This document shows positions 8,172 to 18,661 of a DNA stretch of 51,266 bases, piece after piece. Within the stretch, counting starts at the first letter, position 1; the number at the start of each line of letters is the position of its first letter. The notes under the pieces are model-generated. The model was not told where the DNA came from. It saw nothing but the letters and a program-made list of their open reading frames with translations, and did no database searches. This DNA is from Bacteroidales bacterium. GTDB taxonomy: Bacteria > Bacteroidota > Bacteroidia > Bacteroidales > F082. The position numbers and the translations under genes are program-made. Location: assembly GCA_029933225.1 (NCBI GenBank), contig JAOZOO010000008.1, positions 1 through 51,266 of the forward strand, in the 5' to 3' direction.

Positions 8172-10214
8172 TTATTTATTCTGTTGTTCCGATAACAGTT
8201 GCTGCAATACATCTTTATTGACAACAACGGGATATTTTTCCTTTAATTGCTTGATCCACTCCTTCTCAAGGTATTCCTGATAGTCGGCCGTGGCCAGGCC
8301 GCGGGCTTCGTTCAGCTCTTTCTGCTGCGGGGGAAGTACCTTCCTGACCTTTACAAATACGACCGTATTATCCACATCAGAGTCAACCTGCTGGAAACTA
8401 CCGGCTTTCCAATCAATTTTGTCAATGATCTTGTTGTCACCCTTTTCAAACTTTCCCGGAACGATCCTTACGGATGTGATGCTGTCTTTTTCAAAGATGC
8501 CGGCAATATCACCATCGTTGTCAGTGGACAGGATGATCTTTTTTACCGTGTCGATATCATCTTTGTTTTTCACGTAGTAAATGGTGGCATCCAACCGTTC
8601 CTTCCACATGTATTTATCCCTGTTGGCATCGAAAAACTTTTCCAGTCCGGCGGTGTCTTCCACAGCTTTTGTCCAGACTTTTTTATCCATCAGGTTGAAA
8701 AGCAAAATGCCGTCATGGTATTCCTGCATCAGGGCTTTGAACTCGGGGTAGTCCTCTTCGAGGTGAGCATCCTGCCAGGCGAGGCATTTGTCATTTACAA
8801 ATTGTTGAAACAGCTTTTCGAGGTAAACGTCCTTGTCAATATTTGTCTGCTTTTTCTGGTTTTCTTCAATGTAAGCGGCCAGGTCAGACTGGGTGTATGT
8901 TTTATTGCCAATCTTCATGACCGGTTTTTCAAAACCCTGAAGACTGTCGGCGACAAACTCTTTGTACAATACAGAAGTGTCAATGGCAGCAAACAATGCC
9001 AGTTTGTTCTTTTCGTAAACCTTGAAATGATTTTCTTTTTTAATGCGGTTGATCACGGCTTCTTCGCTTTTGTGCGAACGTGAATCTTTCAGTATTCTTT
9101 CTTTCAGGCGCGGGGCTTCTTCTTCAAAAGTTCCCGGAGTTTTCCGGCTGATGAGCTTGATGATGTGCCAACCGTAAGCCGTTTGGACAGGTTGCGATAT
9201 CTGACCGGAATCAAGTTCGCGGATAGCATCCACAAATTCAGGCACAACGCGGTTGCATGAGAAAGGCGTCAGTTTACCACCATTCTTTGCCGATCCTTTG
9301 TCTTCGGAATACTGGGCGACGGCATCTTCAAACGACATGCCTTCTTCGATCTTTTTATAAATATTCTGGATTTTTTCAGCCCGCTGTGCCGAATCTTCAG
9401 CCGTTGCGTTGGGCGGCATGCCGACGAAAATGTGCGCTACCTGAACGACGCCGAGCGCCGGCTTTTTGGCGGTAACGTAAACCAGATGATAGCCGTAGCG
9501 CGTGCGAATTGGTTGTGAAACCTCTCCGGCCGGAGTGGTATATGCAGCGGTTTCAAACGGGTAAACCATATTGAACACAGTGAAATATCCCAGGTCGCCC
9601 TTGTTACCCTTGCGTGCTCTTTGTTTGCCGGGGACAGCTTCAACATCACGGGCTGACGGGTCATCGGAATATTCAACAGCAGCTTCATTGAAGTCTTTGC
9701 CATCCATGATCTCTTTCCTGATCTTTACGATCTTGTTGTATGCAGCCAGCGTGTCCTCGGGGGTTGCATCCTGATCGACCATGATGAGGATATGACTGGC
9801 CCTGACATCCTGCAGCTTACGTTCATAAGCCTCTTTCAACAGGTCTTCGTTGACTTTTTCGTCCACAAAATAAGGCTTGGCCAGTTGTTTGCGGTAGCCC
9901 GCAAGTTCCTTTTTGAAAGCAGCAGCGGTGTCCATTTTCAGGTCTTCGGCTTCTTTCACTTTCAGTTTAAAATCAATATACAGTTCAAGATAATCTTCGA
10001 TGGTGCTGGGTTCTTCGAGGTTGGTTTGCGTATTGTTTTTGTTGTAAACACGCATGAATTCGCCAACTGTAATTTTCTCTCCTCCGATGGTCAAAAGCGT
10101 TTTTTTATCCAGCTTGCTTTGTGCGGATAAACTGCCTGCAAAAAAGACGAGTAAAAAAATTACGAATGCTGTTTTTATCAGACGTTTTGTTGCTTTCATC
10201 ATGGTATTATTCAT
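8172..10214 (-). CDS. periplasmic peptidyl-prolyl isomerase with tandem PpiC domains
   Basis: Large foldase of 680 residues with an N-terminal signal peptide (AFVIFLLVFFAGSLSAQ). Two canonical parvulin domains are visible: about 135-250 (RASHILIMVDQDATPEDT, then GDLGYFTVFNMVYPFE) and about 258-365 (QVAHIFVGMPPNATAEDS, then SEDKGSAKNGGKLTPF). The C-terminal 300 residues are helical and lack a recognised domain. The start may be ATG 10214 or a nearby internal ATG. It follows guaB by 25 bases and precedes the SurA-like genes. Expected role is folding of secreted or outer-membrane proteins. Confidence 0.88.
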   Translation of the reverse strand: MNNTMMKATKRLIKTAFVIFLLVFFAGSLSAQSKLDKKTLLTIGGEKITVGEFMRVYNKNNTQTNLEEPSTIEDYLELYIDFKLKVKEAEDLKMDTAAAFKKELAGYRKQLAKPYFVDEKVNEDLLKEAYERKLQDVRASHILIMVDQDATPEDTLAAYNKIVKIRKEIMDGKDFNEAAVEYSDDPSARDVEAVPGKQRARKGNKGDLGYFTVFNMVYPFETAAYTTPAGEVSQPIRTRYGYHLVYVTAKKPALGVVQVAHIFVGMPPNATAEDSAQRAEKIQNIYKKIEEGMSFEDAVAQYSEDKGSAKNGGKLTPFSCNRVVPEFVDAIRELDSGQISQPVQTAYGWHIIKLISRKTPGTFEEEAPRLKERILKDSRSHKSEEAVINRIKKENHFKVYEKNKLALFAAIDTSVLYKEFVADSLQGFEKPVMKIGNKTYTQSDLAAYIEENQKKQTNIDKDVYLEKLFQQFVNDKCLAWQDAHLEEDYPEFKALMQEYHDGILLFNLMDKKVWTKAVEDTAGLEKFFDANRDKYMWKERLDATIYYVKNKDDIDTVKKIILSTDNDGDIAGIFEKDSITSVRIVPGKFEKGDNKIIDKIDWKAGSFQQVDSDVDNTVVFVKVRKVLPPQQKELNEARGLATADYQEYLEKEWIKQLKEKYPVVVNKDVLQQLLSEQQNK

Positions 10215-10239
10215 TTTAATAATGATTTATATTTTAATA

Positions 10240-11932
<1,693 letters not shown>

Positions 11933-12379
11933 TCATTTCTCCGGTTTTTTCTTTCTGCTGTAAATCATTTTTATGGCGATGGTGGTGTCATTTTCCAAAT
12001 GAAAAGAGGCCAGCACAAAACCCGGAGGCTTCAACCGGCTGTTAAAATTGCCTGAAAAACCGACACCTTCCAACGGGATGCCCAGCACCTTGAAGTTCAG
12101 CGTGTCATCATTGTTTTCATCGTGAAACGCAGCCACGGCATATTTTCCCGGCTTTAAATCTTTGGCTACATATCGCGTAACCGGTTTTTCGGGCGAACAT
12201 TTGACACCCACAACGGGGTCTTTTTTTCGCATAAAGTCATGCGCATTGTCGAAAATGCCGATTTTCAGCAAACCCGTATCGGAACGGATGCCTTCAAAAA
12301 GGATTGTCAGATCAGCCGACTGCGAAAAGCAAGAAACAAAAACCAACAACAAACTACCCAGTAAAAAATATCTGATCAT
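11933..12379 (-). CDS. secreted DUF2141-family protein
   Basis: Protein of 148 residues with an N-terminal signal peptide (MIRYFLLGSLLLVFVSCFSQ). The mature part has the DUF2141 pattern: LTILFEGIRSDTGLLKIGIFD, then KPGKYAVAAFHDENNDDTLNF and GIPLEGVGFSGN. The family is predicted beta-rich and extracytoplasmic; its biochemical role is not known to me. It is the last gene of the minus-strand operon of ligase, C45 protein and oxidoreductase, 16 bases after the preceding gene, so a link to processing, binding or export of the pathway product is plausible but inferred. Confidence 0.75.
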   Translation of the reverse strand: MIRYFLLGSLLLVFVSCFSQSADLTILFEGIRSDTGLLKIGIFDNAHDFMRKKDPVVGVKCSPEKPVTRYVAKDLKPGKYAVAAFHDENNDDTLNFKVLGIPLEGVGFSGNFNSRLKPPGFVLASFHLENDTTIAIKMIYSRKKKPEK

Positions 12380-12395
12380 TCAATGCTTTTCGTTA

Positions 12396-12983
12396 CTAAT
12401 ATTTCTTTCCTACTTCTTTCAGTACGAGATAATAGGTTTTTGCCCAGTAATTCCGGAGGCCGAATCCGCCGGGCTTGCCCAGCATGCGATCGGTTGACAG
12501 CACTTTTTTAGAAGCAATATCAAAAAAAGTTACATAATAAGCGCCTGCTTCGTTGGGTTTGCTGTAACTCTCTGCAATCAGCACCAGCCCGGTACCACTT
12601 AAATCCGGCGGGATATCGTAACTGTTGATGATCTCCTGTACCTTTGCCGGGTCAAGGTGGCTGCTTTTGAAACCGTCATCGGTGATATGATCTCGCACAT
12701 TGATCCCTTCATTTCTTTTGTTTACGGTTTCCAGTGCAAATTTTACATTTTTACCTTTCAGCGTTTTGTCAATGAATTTGTCCCTTTCATACAGAACAAG
12801 GTCATTCCATGCCCTTAATTTGAGTTTTAAATCTCCGACATTCGGGAAGTCCATCGGTGTCAGGAAATAGCAATTTGTGTAATCAATCCCAAACCAGGTC
12901 AGATTGTTGGTGTTGAATGACTGGCTGATACCGGTTGTTCCAAAAAGAACGCTTAAAACAATAAGCAATAGATTTTTTTTCAT
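12396..12983 (-). CDS. secreted protein of unknown function in biosynthetic operon
   Basis: Protein of 195 residues that I do not assign to a named family. It has a clear signal peptide (MKKNLLLIVLSVLFGTTGIS) and a soluble mature domain. Conspicuous segments are TWFGIDYTNCYFLTP, VLIAESYSKPNEAGAYYVTFFD and an aromatic C-terminus LRNYWAKTYYLVLKEVGKKY. The pattern suggests an alpha/beta periplasmic protein. It starts 12 bases after the ligase stop and is followed 16 bases later by the DUF2141 gene, so it is very probably co-transcribed with the pathway genes. Confidence 0.75.
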   Translation of the reverse strand: MKKNLLLIVLSVLFGTTGISQSFNTNNLTWFGIDYTNCYFLTPMDFPNVGDLKLKLRAWNDLVLYERDKFIDKTLKGKNVKFALETVNKRNEGINVRDHITDDGFKSSHLDPAKVQEIINSYDIPPDLSGTGLVLIAESYSKPNEAGAYYVTFFDIASKKVLSTDRMLGKPGGFGLRNYWAKTYYLVLKEVGKKY

Positions 12984-12995
12984 AACATTGGATTT

Positions 12996-14291
12996 TTAGT
13001 TATTTCTTTTGTCGATAAAAATAATAGGTTTTCTTGTATTCGGGGGCATCTGGAGTTTAAAGATATCAACCGGGTTCAAAAACTCGATTTTGGGGGCAAC
13101 ACGCAGCTTGGCCCTGAAGTGGTCTTTTATCCTTTTTTCATCGGGTGGTACCCCGGTTTTGCAGCCTACTTTTATCAATATCTCATCCGTGCCGAGGTTG
13201 TTGGTGTAAACTTCAATGATAAAGTTTTCGATGCATTCAATCTCATTGATAACATCATAAATAGCTGGCGGATACAAAGTTGTTCCTTTAAATTTGATCA
13301 TTTGCTGTTTTCTCCCGATCACGGGTCCCAGCCGGATAGTGTTCCTGCCGCATGCGCAGGGTTCGGTATGGTGGTAACAAATATCGCCGGTCTTAAAACG
13401 GAGCAACGGCATGCCTTCCACGCCGAGTGTTGTGATTGTCACTTCGCCGGGTTCTCCTTCTCCAACAGGCCGGTTGTCTTCATCAAGGAATTCCACAATG
13501 ATCATTTCGGGATGATGATGCCCGCCCCGGCCTTCCCCGCATTCGGTAAATGCCGTTCCCATTTCCGTGGAAGCATAAGTTGAATACAGTTTAAGATTCC
13601 ATTTTTCCGTTATCTTTTTTCCAAGCGTATTCAACGTAAAATCATTGTTGCGGATGGGCTCGCCGATGCAAACGGCTTTTTTGACAGAAGAGCTCTTGTA
13701 ATCAATGTCATGTTCTTCGGCATATTGAATCAGTTTGGGAATGAATGACGGAACTGTGATAAAGCCCGTTGGCGAGAAACGTCTGATGGATTCAAACTGC
13801 AGCTCCTGCAGTCCCGGCCCGATACGGATAACTCCGGCGCCCAGCTTGCGCAGCCCCAGAAAATAAGCCAGCCCGGCCATGAACCGTTTGTCCATGGTGA
13901 CCATCAGTTGAAAAATATCATCTTCAGTGGTTTCGGCACAGGAAAAGGAAATGTATTCGTTGTAAGCCAGCCGGTCAAGATCGGAATCCGTCATGGCAAA
14001 AGTCACCGGCTCACCGAGTGTGCCGGAAGTGGTGATAAAGTCAACAACCCTGCTTTTGTCAACACACAAAAAATCATCATTCCTCTCCTGCAGGTCTGTT
14101 TTTGTGGTTACCGGAATTTGTGTGAGGTCTTCAAGTGTTTTTATTTTCCGGATGTCGATGTTGTTTTTTAAAAAAAGCTCTTTGTAGAATTTTGAGTGTG
14201 CATTCAAATACTCCAGCAATTCCGGCAGGCGGGACTCCTGATAGGATTTGATTTCGGGGAGTGACTTTTTTTCTATTTCAGGGATGAACAT
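12996..14291 (-). CDS. PaaK-like AMP-forming acyl/aryl-CoA ligase
   Basis: ANL-superfamily ligase of 431 residues, the length of phenylacetate-CoA ligases. Motifs: phosphate-binding TTSGTLGEP at 88-96, YASTEMG, the adenylate-binding LLRFKTGDI and the hinge region VIGRKQQMIKFKGTTLYP. A Cys-containing turn CACGR resembles the PaaK C-terminal region. It should activate a carboxylate with ATP and transfer it to CoA or an ACP thiol. Given the tyrosine ammonia-lyase and the ACP in the locus, 4-coumarate is the natural candidate substrate; that is inference. The gene lies 16 bases after the C45 gene in the same operon. Confidence 0.85.
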   Translation of the reverse strand: MFIPEIEKKSLPEIKSYQESRLPELLEYLNAHSKFYKELFLKNNIDIRKIKTLEDLTQIPVTTKTDLQERNDDFLCVDKSRVVDFITTSGTLGEPVTFAMTDSDLDRLAYNEYISFSCAETTEDDIFQLMVTMDKRFMAGLAYFLGLRKLGAGVIRIGPGLQELQFESIRRFSPTGFITVPSFIPKLIQYAEEHDIDYKSSSVKKAVCIGEPIRNNDFTLNTLGKKITEKWNLKLYSTYASTEMGTAFTECGEGRGGHHHPEMIIVEFLDEDNRPVGEGEPGEVTITTLGVEGMPLLRFKTGDICYHHTEPCACGRNTIRLGPVIGRKQQMIKFKGTTLYPPAIYDVINEIECIENFIIEVYTNNLGTDEILIKVGCKTGVPPDEKRIKDHFRAKLRVAPKIEFLNPVDIFKLQMPPNTRKPIIFIDKRNN

Positions 14292-14307
14292 TTTCTATTT
14301 AAATGTG

Positions 14308-16020
14308 TTACTGTTTTTCTCCGGATTTTAAAATCCGGATGGCTGAATTCAATTTTTCTTCAACGTGTTGTCTCGCTATCGTGTTCTCAAATTCTTTTGT
14401 GAGTGACAGCTTGTAATATTTTACCGCTTTTTTCAGGAGGCCAAAATTATAATAATAATCGCCTGCCAGTTTATATCCGAGATAATAATCGGGATCGAGC
14501 GAGACAAAATTTTCGATAAAACGGTCTTCATTATCCAGTGGAATATCCTTGTCAATGGCTTTTTCGATCTGATGTTTTTGCTGTCTGAACATCATGAAAT
14601 CTGTAAATGCCTTTGAATTCAGGAACGGGTCCGCCGGAATCGTAAAAGCCGAATCATAAACACCGTGTTGTAGCGGCACATTCCACGACATACTGAAAAC
14701 TTTGTTCAGGTTGTATTCGAGGTATTCCCCCAGTTGATAAGGGTGCGTGGAAACCCACATCTGCCGTTTAAGCGGCATGAAGATCACGCTGTGGTGTGAG
14801 ATCATCTGGGCCATGGCTTTCTCGTTGCCGATGCCAATGGATTCTCCGTTAAGCCCGTTCCGGTCACGCAGGATAGCCGCCGCTTCCAGATAATTCAGCG
14901 TGTCGTCACTTTCGATCAGTTGTGTCGCCCTTTCCTCCCTGTAAAGTGAAGGCGATTCGCTGATGTATTTCATGTTTTCGGGATCGTTGGCAAAAAGTTC
15001 TCCCTGGAAATGATTGGAGCAGACCAAAAAATTATTTTTCACACTGACCACATCCATCCGCGAAGGTGATTTTTCAATGATGATGGCATTGTTGACTTCG
15101 GCCGAGCCGATGAGCAGCGATTCGGAAACAAATATTTTTCGTTTTCGGGCAATGGCGATAGCTTCGTCAAAATTACCGGCATATTGCAAAATTTCGCGTG
15201 CCAACAGCGAAATGGGGGTTGCCGCTTTAGTCGGGATCTCCGACTTACCGGCATTGATGGTCACGGTCAGGCCTTCCTCGTTCATCCCGGACACCACGCC
15301 GATCATACTTGCCCATGTGATGTATGCAAACTTGTGGCCCTTTTCCGGGTTTACAAAAACCATAATCTTGTCTTCGGCAAACTCATCATTGATGTAAAAA
15401 TCAAAGTTGCGACCGATAATCATGCTGCTATCCTGAAATCCCAGGTTGGCAGCAAACGAAGTGCAGCCCACCAATGCCAGGTCTTTCAGTGCATGGCCGA
15501 TGTCGTGGGCAGCATGGTAGTTCAGCATCCGTTCGTAATTGCTGCCGATGTAATCGTATTTGTCGGATGCCGAGAATGAAATGCCGTAAATCTCTTTCTG
15601 GTATTCGGGGATGATGTATTCGTCGATGTCGCGATTGAACCACGCAATAAAATACCGGAGAAACTTCAGATAAAAAGGCGATGGGATCATTTCTTTGATC
15701 TGCTTCACAAAAGCATCTTCCTGTTTGGCAATCAGTTCTTTCGTGAGTTTGCCGTTGGCCACACCCATTTCAAACGGGGAACCTTCGAGGTACATTTCCC
15801 ATAGCCCGTATTTGTTTTTGCGCAGCCAGTTGTTGCCGATTTTGTAATAATCGGGACCCAGCGTATCCCTTTTCTCGTTCAGGGCAGACATGTCCTTCAT
15901 TTCCGGCGGAGTAATTTTAGTGTCAGTTTTAAAATAGATGCCGAAAGCGATCAAAGCCAGGATGAATACACCCAGCAAATACAACACAATTTTTCCGAAT
16001 CTTTTTTTCCTACGCTTCAT
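14308..16020 (-). CDS. membrane-anchored C45-type Ntn acyltransferase/hydrolase with C-terminal TPR-like tail
   Basis: Protein of 570 residues. A single N-terminal membrane anchor (IVLYLLGVFILALIAFGIYF, 11-30) precedes an NlpC-unlike, C45/acyl-CoA:6-APA acyltransferase-type domain. The likely autoproteolytic nucleophile is Cys186 in LALVGCTSFAANLG, followed by the family pattern IIGRNFDFY and YITWASMIGVVSGMNEEGLTV with INAGKS. Residues about 500-560 (YYLGYKLAGDYYYNFGLLKKAVKYYKLSL) look like a TPR. The orientation suggests action at the outer face of the inner membrane. It overlaps the oxidoreductase gene by 11 bases. Possible role: transferring or releasing the acyl/aryl chain; substrate unknown. 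Confidence 0.8.
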   Translation of the reverse strand: MKRRKKRFGKIVLYLLGVFILALIAFGIYFKTDTKITPPEMKDMSALNEKRDTLGPDYYKIGNNWLRKNKYGLWEMYLEGSPFEMGVANGKLTKELIAKQEDAFVKQIKEMIPSPFYLKFLRYFIAWFNRDIDEYIIPEYQKEIYGISFSASDKYDYIGSNYERMLNYHAAHDIGHALKDLALVGCTSFAANLGFQDSSMIIGRNFDFYINDEFAEDKIMVFVNPEKGHKFAYITWASMIGVVSGMNEEGLTVTINAGKSEIPTKAATPISLLAREILQYAGNFDEAIAIARKRKIFVSESLLIGSAEVNNAIIIEKSPSRMDVVSVKNNFLVCSNHFQGELFANDPENMKYISESPSLYREERATQLIESDDTLNYLEAAAILRDRNGLNGESIGIGNEKAMAQMISHHSVIFMPLKRQMWVSTHPYQLGEYLEYNLNKVFSMSWNVPLQHGVYDSAFTIPADPFLNSKAFTDFMMFRQQKHQIEKAIDKDIPLDNEDRFIENFVSLDPDYYLGYKLAGDYYYNFGLLKKAVKYYKLSLTKEFENTIARQHVEEKLNSAIRILKSGEKQ

Positions 16021-17506
16021 TGATCTCTTTGATTAATTCATTCAGGTCCGTAAACTCGCCGCAGGTGACCAGCGCCGTCAGTGAGACGCCGAGCATGCCA
16101 TGCAGATTAACATTTTGTCCCGTAAAAAACAGGTTCGGGATTTTGGTTTTCGGAAAAACATAAGTTTCCATCGGTTTGTGATAATCGCGCATGATGCCGT
16201 ACATTCCCCCGTCGGGCGTACCGATATAATCCCTTAAAGTCAGCGGTGTGCTTGCAGAATAGTCTTTCACATTATTTTTTATTTCCGGAAACCGGCTGCT
16301 CACCAGCTCCAGCAATTTTTCCGCTTTTTCCGCTTTCCAGTTTTTGTAATCCCGGCCGCGTTCATGAGGTAAAAGGCCTGCCCATCTTTCCACCTCTTCA
16401 TACTTCATATAAGTTAATACCGTAACACAATCGGAATAACGGTCGTTGCCGGCTTTTGCAGGAGTGAACAAAAAGAAATATTCAGGCCATTTTTCAGGGT
16501 CATAACCGGACGCATACCACACATCATCTTTCTGCCACTGGTGATAGTTGTAATTCAGATAGGGAAAAGTATCTTTTTCAAGCTGAATGTGCAATCCGAA
16601 AGCAGAAATGGTATTTTTCAGGTTCATGATCCTGTTCCGGTAGGATTTTCTTAACCTTGATTCATCCATCATCCCGAAGGTGAGCGCCGGGTGGATGTTG
16701 GAGATAAATCGTTCTGCAAAAAAGGTTTCGCCGTCTGCGGTTTCAACACCTGTCAGTAGTTTATCATTGAAAATAAACCGGTTGGCTTTTTTGCCTGTCA
16801 GCACCGTTCCGCCTTGTTCTTCAATATTTTCAACAAAACGGACCGCCAACTGATCGCTTCCGTCGATCAATTTGTAAGCGCTGTTGATGTAATAATTATT
16901 GATAAGTGCATGTGTGTAAAACGGGGAAGTCTCTTTTGTTCCGGCATAATTGAAATTCTGTGCGGCCAGCACATTTTGCAATGTGGTATTTCCTGTTATT
17001 GACCGGATGTATTCATAAGCACCCATCGTCAGCGATTTGCTGTTTCGGATGTCATAGTTTATAGGAGTCCTTAAGTTATAAATATCCACTTCGCCGGCAG
17101 CCGCCCGGATATCCAGAACATATTTTTCAACGGCTTTTTTCTCTTCCGGGAAATAGCTGATCATTTGTTCCTTAAAGTGCTGATGTCCGATGGGATATTT
17201 GTATTCTATTCCGCCAATATTGAAAACTTCAAATCCGTCCTCGTCCATGCGTTTCAGTTTCAGCTTGTTTAGGATGCCAAAATATCTGAACATACGGTTC
17301 ATCACCTGACCATCATCGAAACTTCCGATATAATGCATGCCCGAACTGAACTCGCAACTGCCGCGCTGAAATCCCTGCAATGTCCCGCCGGTTTTCGGAT
17401 TTTTTTCCAGCACACAAACTTTGTATCCTTTTTTGCCAAGAATGTAGGCACACTCAAGACCTCCCAATCCTGCTCCGATGATGATGATGTCGTATTTGCT
17501 GTCCAA
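16010..17506 (-). CDS. FAD-dependent CrtI/phytoene-desaturase-like oxidoreductase
   Basis: Flavoprotein of 498 residues. The dinucleotide-binding motif GAGLGG is at 11-16, followed by the long ADP-binding stretch ending VCVLEKNPKTGGTL. The C-terminal FAD motif IPNLFFTGQNVNLHGMLGVSLTAL is typical of the CrtI family. These enzymes desaturate, isomerise or saturate polyene chains. In this locus it could introduce or adjust conjugated double bonds. The start is TTG at 17506, the only start codon available in frame, and the FAD motif begins ten residues in, as expected. The gene precedes and overlaps the C45 gene. No phytoene synthase is in the window, so carotenoid synthesis is not supported. Confidence 0.85.
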   Translation of the reverse strand: MDSKYDIIIIGAGLGGLECAYILGKKGYKVCVLEKNPKTGGTLQGFQRGSCEFSSGMHYIGSFDDGQVMNRMFRYFGILNKLKLKRMDEDGFEVFNIGGIEYKYPIGHQHFKEQMISYFPEEKKAVEKYVLDIRAAAGEVDIYNLRTPINYDIRNSKSLTMGAYEYIRSITGNTTLQNVLAAQNFNYAGTKETSPFYTHALINNYYINSAYKLIDGSDQLAVRFVENIEEQGGTVLTGKKANRFIFNDKLLTGVETADGETFFAERFISNIHPALTFGMMDESRLRKSYRNRIMNLKNTISAFGLHIQLEKDTFPYLNYNYHQWQKDDVWYASGYDPEKWPEYFFLFTPAKAGNDRYSDCVTVLTYMKYEEVERWAGLLPHERGRDYKNWKAEKAEKLLELVSSRFPEIKNNVKDYSASTPLTLRDYIGTPDGGMYGIMRDYHKPMETYVFPKTKIPNLFFTGQNVNLHGMLGVSLTALVTCGEFTDLNELIKEINEA

Positions 17507-17749
17507 ATCAGCGGTTCCGTTTACAAAAGGCCAAAGATAGAAAGATCGGAAAAAGAAATTGCTTTTTTACCATTTAACAATTTCATAACACAGGCCGGTT
17601 GAATTAAGGTTATTTTTGCACCAGAAAACAACCAAACGGTTGCGGAGATAAAGCGGTGGCGGCCAAGTAAAAGCTCGTCGTCGCGGCGAAGGACACCGAA
17701 CAGAGGATCCTTCATGATGGCTGGAATTTCCGGCTTTTTTTGTGTCCTG
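17507..17749. other. 243-base gap inside biosynthetic operon
   Basis: No convincing gene. This is the only sizeable gap in an otherwise tightly packed minus-strand run. A minus-strand TTG-initiated 82-codon frame (17521-17769) resembles nothing I recognise and overlaps the FabD-like gene. The right-hand end contains a promoter-like motif, so the gap may separate ACP-acyltransferase from the downstream genes as two transcription units, or mark a lost gene. Confidence 0.5.
17532..17539 (-). promoter_or_regulatory. putative -7 box for oxidoreductase-C45-ligase unit
   Basis: The minus strand reads TATCTTTG, matching TAnnTTTG, 25 bases upstream of the TTG start at 17506. No good -33 box is seen at the standard spacing. 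Its position in the one large gap of the operon makes an internal promoter reasonable. Confidence 0.35.
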
Positions 17750-18658
17750 TCAGAAAATAAGTTTATCAATCTTATTCATGGGATACACTTTAAAATCTCC
17801 CGGTATAAACCGGCTGATTTTTTGAAGACTTTTACCTGCCCCGCATTCTACGAACCGGGTAATTCCCATGCTCAACAGTTTTTCAAAAGTTTTTTCCCAG
17901 TTCAGGCTTTCGTAAAGATTTCGGGTCAGCTCTTTTGTAATGTCTTCGGAGGTTTTCAGAATGGTTTGGTCGATGGAGGAAATCACGGGATAATCCGGCG
18001 CTCTCAACGATATTTGTTTCCGGATAAACCGGCTGAACTCATCGTTTGTTTTTTTCAGAAGGCGGGAGTGGTAAGGTGTTTCAAGCGGTAAAAAAGAAAC
18101 GTTCAGGGCGCCTGTTTTGCGTGCTTCGTCAAGCAAACGGCTGATATCCGACTTATCGCCGGTAACGAGGTGCGAATGCTCGCTGTTGACATTGGCAATT
18201 TCTGCTTCCAGTCCGGCTCTCACAATGATGTTTTCAATCTCTTCTTTTGTCAGGCCAATGACCGACCCCATTCCACACCGGGTTTTTTCGATGGCAGCCC
18301 GGGAAACCGCAAAAGCTTTTTCAATCAGCCGGATACCATCTTCAAAATGATAAACGCTGCTACTGTAAAGTGCCGCATAGAGTCCCATACTGTAACCGGA
18401 AACGGCATCGGGTTTTACTCCGCGGGATATCAGCTCGTCAGACAAAGAGCAACCAAAAAGATAACTGATGATCTGGCTACGCAGTTCATCTCCGGTAAAC
18501 CGGGGGTCATCCAGTGAAAACTCCATATAGTCATCTCCGGTAATTCGGGTTGTCTCTGACAGCTTTTGCTGAAAATTTTCTGAAAAGGCATGCAGGATTT
18601 CGCTTTCCGTACCGATGAACTCGGAGACAAACGCAGGAAAGATAAAGGCGGTTTTCAT
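17750..18658 (-). CDS. FabD-like acyltransferase lacking the malonate-binding arginine
   Basis: Acyltransferase of 302 residues, normal for FabD. The nucleophile Ser90 is in GYSMG and the partner His197 in ETPYHSRL. An ungapped alignment by eye over 49 residues to E. coli FabD puts Ala115 where Arg117 (which binds the malonyl carboxylate) should be. The N-terminal GQGSQ motif that supplies oxyanion Gln11 is replaced by FPAFVSE, with Phe at the Gln position. So the fold and dyad are kept, but malonyl specificity is doubtful. Inference: it loads a non-malonyl acyl or aryl group onto the adjacent ACP, whose gene ends three bases upstream. Confidence 0.8.
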   Translation of the reverse strand: MKTAFIFPAFVSEFIGTESEILHAFSENFQQKLSETTRITGDDYMEFSLDDPRFTGDELRSQIISYLFGCSLSDELISRGVKPDAVSGYSMGLYAALYSSSVYHFEDGIRLIEKAFAVSRAAIEKTRCGMGSVIGLTKEEIENIIVRAGLEAEIANVNSEHSHLVTGDKSDISRLLDEARKTGALNVSFLPLETPYHSRLLKKTNDEFSRFIRKQISLRAPDYPVISSIDQTILKTSEDITKELTRNLYESLNWEKTFEKLLSMGITRFVECGAGKSLQKISRFIPGDFKVYPMNKIDKLIF

Positions 18659-18661
18659 GTG

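Noticed and set aside
8247-9083. 278-codon plus-strand frame opposite the PpiC gene
   Set aside because: Antisense to a well-supported foldase gene; Phe/Val-rich shadow.
17521-17769. 82-codon minus-strand frame between CrtI-like and FabD-like genes
   Set aside because: TTG start inside the FabD-like gene, no recognisable motif, and it covers the promoter-like motif; treated as gap.
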